64,000 nt of DNA. Source: Sipunculus nudus. Lineage: Eukaryota > Annelida > Sipuncula > Golfingiida > Sipunculidae. Below are positions 60,545 through 64,000 of this stretch, in pieces. The translations under genes were made by a program, and so were the position numbers. Within the stretch, counting starts at the first letter, position 1, and every line of letters begins with the position of its first letter. A model generated the notes under the pieces. It did not search any database. It saw only the letters and a program-made list of their open reading frames with translations, and was not told the DNA's origin. The DNA lies in assembly GCA_026874595.1 (NCBI GenBank), contig CM049316.1:1614001-1678000 (forward strand). Reading direction: 5' to 3'.

Positions 60545-61685
60545 ATATCATCAAAAATATGACAAATAACCATCACAATCAAACATCCAGGTAACATACA
60601 AAATCTACCATAAAAAATATAACAAGTGACCATCAGAATAAAATATCCAGGTAAAACATACAAGTTATACCATCAAGAATAAGATAAAGTGACCAGTACA
60701 TTTTAACATCAATGTTACATGCATACAATTTATACCATCAAGATATAACAAAGTGACCTGCTCACAACTTCAAGGTAACATACAATTTATACCATCAAGA
60801 ATATAACAAAGTGACCTGCTCACAACTTCAAGGTAACATACAATTTATACCATCAAGAATATGATAAAGTGACCTGCTCACAACTTCAAGGTAACATTCA
60901 ATTTATACCATCAAGAATATGACAAAGTGACCTGCTCACAACTTCAAGGTAACATACAATTTATACCATCAAGAATATAACAAAGTGACCTGCTCACAAC
61001 TTCAAGGTAACATACAATTTATACCATCAAGAATATAACAAAGTGACCTGCTCACAACTTCAAGGTAACATACAATTTATACCATCAAGAATATGACAAA
61101 GTGACCTGCTCACAACTTCAAGGTAACATACAATTTATACCATCAAGAATATAACAAAGTGACCTGCTCACAACTTCAAGGTAACATACAATTTATACCA
61201 TCAAGAATATGACAAAGTGACCTGCTCACAACTTCAAGGTAACATACAATTTATACCATCAAGAATATAACAAAGTGACCTGCTTACAACTTCAAGGTAA
61301 CATACAATTTATACCATCAAGAATATAACAAAGTGACCTGCTCACAACTTCAAGGTAACATACAATTTATACCATCAAGAATATGACAAAGTGACCTGCT
61401 CACAACTTCAAGGTAACATACAATTTATACCATCAAGAATATAACAAAGTGACCTGCTCACAACTTCAAGGTAACATACAATTTATACCATCAAGAATAT
61501 GATAAAGTGACCTGCTCACAACTTCAAGGTAACATTCAATTTATACCATCAAGAATATGACAAAGTGACCTGCTCACAATTTCAAGGTAACATACAATTT
61601 ATACCATCAAGAATATGATAAAGTGACCTGCTCACAACTTCAAGGTAACATACAATTTATACCATCAAGAATATGACAAAGTGAA
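60545..61685. repeat. Minisatellite, 58-bp unit, about 16 tight copies plus 3-4 diverged
   Basis: The unit is ACCTGCTCACAACTTCAAGG, TAACATACAATTTATACCAT, CAAGAATATAACAAAGTG, with AACAAAG/GACAAAG/GATAAAG variants. The copies at 60545-60735 are diverged (CATCCAGGTAACATAC type) and the rest nearly identical. Confidence 0.96.
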
Positions 61686-63890
61686 TGCACCATCTGGGGG
61701 GGGGGGGGGGGGGAGTGAGGGCAAGCCTGCTAGTAGTGGCCAAGCTGAGCCTGAGGCAAGCTGCCTAGGGTGGGTTACATAATGCAAGTGATGGCTGTTC
61801 TACTAGGTGGGCCAGATGTAAACAACACTTGACATGGTGTATGAAAACTTGAATAAAAGCTACTCTTTTGAATCAATTCCTTTGAAATTTCAGATTTTAA
61901 AAGATTAAATCCTTATGTATATATGCTGTGAAAAATAAATCAACAGCACTTACAGAGAAAAAACATGCCATTCCCAAAGTTGGACAAAATTTAAGGTATT
62001 AATTTTTTATTTATGCTAATAACTTGAAAAATTTGCAAAATTCAGATCTAATTTTGGGTAAATAATTGAATCTTGATTAAATAAAGTTATATTCCTTAAG
62101 TCTCCAGCTTCAGCAATTCTCATGTTAGGTGAGTAAATATATTTCCTGATTTTTTAAAAAATTGTATTATATTTGGGCCCATAACTTCAAAATAATACCC
62201 AATAGACCATTTCAGCATCTCGCGACTCGCAATGCATGCTAGTAAGGGTCAAAGGTCACCATTACCAAAACACATTCCTTGACCAGACATGTGCAATGCA
62301 GAAATGGCTGAACGTCACGTTCCAACCCTTTCTATATATCCATTAATATTTTCAGTGGACGCCTCCCATAGAAAATGGCACCCTTTAAGGCTTTATAAGT
62401 GTTACACATTGCTCCTAAGCAGGTTAGAGCTCTTCTGCTGGCCTTTTTAAACAAAATGTAACAAATACAGGCACTTGTGCAGTCGCTCACTCCATGTGGC
62501 TCAAAGAATCACACTGGTGAAATATTCAAGTGGACACGTGACGGTGCTTCACATTTAACTTATTAATATGTAGAAATGTATTTGTCAACACTTTTATATG
62601 AAGGTTAGTAACCATTTATTATTCATGAGTATTTAGATTAGATAAACTTTTTTTTTGTTTTTTGTTTTTCTCGAAATGCATCTTTATAACCATCTCAAAT
62701 TTCATTGTCCTGATTCCTGTGTTAATAACAGTTTATTATAATACTGTTATGTTGAAGGCCAGTGTTTCAAGACATAATTCCCTTTAGTCCAGATAATGCT
62801 TTAATATTTTTATATTTCCTAATAATAATCCAAACTAATCACTGAGGAACTAATTAATACTGATAACTCTCTGACCCTGTCATGGACAAAACGGAATCTT
62901 CCGAAATGTTTCCGTAAATGTTCACAGTTCAGCATGCAAAACTGCGAGACAAGATTATTGTTATTTCAAAATTTACAAAAATGTCTAACTCTTTGGAAGG
63001 TAAACATAATTTATAATATAGCTTTTGGGGAGCATATCAAGACATTAAAAAATATATTATAATGCAAAACTTGTAAACATAACTGTTTACCCTGTTATTT
63101 GTCACTGTTAATGCGTAATATATTATTAGCCTTCTGTTGAAGATGTTTATGGCTTTCATGATCTAGGATAAATATTTAAGTGTCAAAGAACTTGAGAAAA
63201 TACAATTATTAGAGAGTTTTTGTATGGTAGCTTTTCATTCACTGAGCAGAACTAGCACAACGCACGTGTTGTTTCCTGTGTTTTTTCACAGACTAGCTGG
63301 CTCTGTTTTCACAAACCATGTGTACCAATGATACAATGTTTCACGACATTGTTTGGGACGAGGCATGTTAAACCCAGAGAAACAAGTAACACAGTGTATC
63401 TGCTGCGTCTGACAAACGAAGCGGCAGAAGTTGTCAGGACCGCATGTAGTTTGTTTTGGTAATGGTGACCTTTCACCTTGGGCTCAAGGTCGGTCATCGC
63501 ACATGCGCGCCTGTAATGCTGAAATGATCTATACTGACCTAATTTTTGGTATATTCATAGAAAATGTATGGAAGAATATGAATACTAAATATGACAAAGA
63601 ACAGATCAGTGGTTTTGATATTAGGCAGCCTTGAAGTGTAACAATGGCTTTTTTATGGAAAACGGAGGTTTTTCCTTAATATCTTAAAGGAACGAAGTCC
63701 TAATGACCCAATTTTCAGTATAGTAGGAGATTTTGGGAACATCTAATGGTATGTAAAATTTTGGATTAGTAGGTCCAACGGTTTTAAAACGTGCCCTGTT
63801 AACTGACGGACCGCCGGATGGCCGGACGGAGGGACGACGGACAAAGGACCACGACTATAGCTCAGATGACTTATAGTCAGCTGAGCTAAA
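61686..63890 (+). mobile_element. Dispersed mobile element, copy B (longer copy), within the 58-bp array
   Basis: Flanked on both sides by 58-bp array sequence. The outer parts (61700-62160 and 63510-63850) match copy A at 7349-8165 in inverted orientation. The right end has a GACGGACCGCC / GGACGGAGGGACGACGG run followed by a strong hairpin, TAGCTCAG-TGAC...GTCA-CTGAGCTA (63858-63889). The left end has a G18 run at 61696-61713. The middle 1.3 kb is a nested element, listed separately. No coding frame of note. Confidence 0.78.
62200..63533. mobile_element. Nested element with about 85-bp terminal inverted repeats
   Basis: The left arm (about 62200-62287) and right arm (about 63445-63533) are inverted copies. 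Both contain AAAGGTCACCATTACCAAAA (62251-62270, and its complement at 63454-63473) and ATCATTTCAGCAT/ACCATTTCAGCAT at the outer ends. Copy A of the surrounding element lacks this whole segment, which makes a later insertion likely. No transposase is visible, so it is MITE-like. Exact ends and duplication are uncertain, because the inverted similarity trails off gradually outward. Confidence 0.7.
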
Positions 63891-63892
63891 TA

Positions 63893-64000
63893 TACCATCA
63901 AGAATATAACAACTGACTATCACAATAAAACATCCAGGTAACATACAAGTTATACCATCAAGAATAAGATAAGGTGACCAGAACATTTTAACATCAATGT
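63893..64000. repeat. 58-bp-type array resumes, runs off the right edge
   Basis: TATACCATCAAGAATATAAC and the following 100 bp match the diverged copies at about 60600-60716, including GACCAGNACATTTTAACATC. Confidence 0.9.

Overview
This is eukaryotic DNA, most likely from a mollusc and plausibly a bivalve. It is AT-rich and intron-rich, and decayed non-LTR retrotransposons, tRNA-derived SINE heads and very long tandem arrays dominate it. The mollusc assignment is inference. It rests on mobile elements with GGACGGACGG-type ends and tandem-core elements with GGTGGCGCCACC palindromes, which I associate with molluscan genomes. No species can be named from the sequence alone.

Only one protein-coding gene is well supported: a three-exon class A (rhodopsin-like) GPCR on the + strand, with exons 6659-6899, 20651-21150 and 27667-27861. 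The splice phases fit (phase 1, then phase 0). The 311-residue product has canonical spacing between GN, NLAVSD, Cys3.25, ERY, Trp4.50, Pro5.50/Tyr5.58 and LWMP, but the TM7 motif reads NLVVY instead of NPxxY. Intron 1 is 13.75 kb and intron 2 is 6.5 kb.

Layout: 0-6.2 kb holds two 30-bp-unit minisatellites and a dead LINE reverse transcriptase. 6.6-27.9 kb is the GPCR gene. Its first intron carries a mobile-element copy, a promoter-like patch, a 41-bp array and a 61-bp array that both have CACGTG E-boxes in nearly every unit, and an 18-bp array split by an 812-bp solo LTR. Its second intron carries a GC-rich patch, a 302-bp-period element, a 109-bp triplication and a SINE. 29.3-33 kb holds Helitron/pearl-like elements with tandem cores. 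33.15-48.64 kb is a single 15.5-kb satellite with a 123-bp unit (about 125 copies) and higher-order structure. 49-52 kb holds an ACCAAT-rich unit, two SINE heads and a second dead LINE. 52.7-58.8 kb is a compound of 160-bp and 65-bp arrays into which a 2-kb tandem-core element has inserted. 60.5-64 kb is a 58-bp array interrupted by a 2.2-kb element, which itself contains a nested inverted-repeat element.

Tandem arrays alone make up about 40 percent of the window. Most long open frames are by-products of stop-free repeat units and are not genes. The most interesting signals are the E-box-laden intronic minisatellites, the higher-order structure of the 123-bp satellite, the spread of a CTCF-like palindrome by several element families, and nested insertions whose host arrays let the element ends be read directly.
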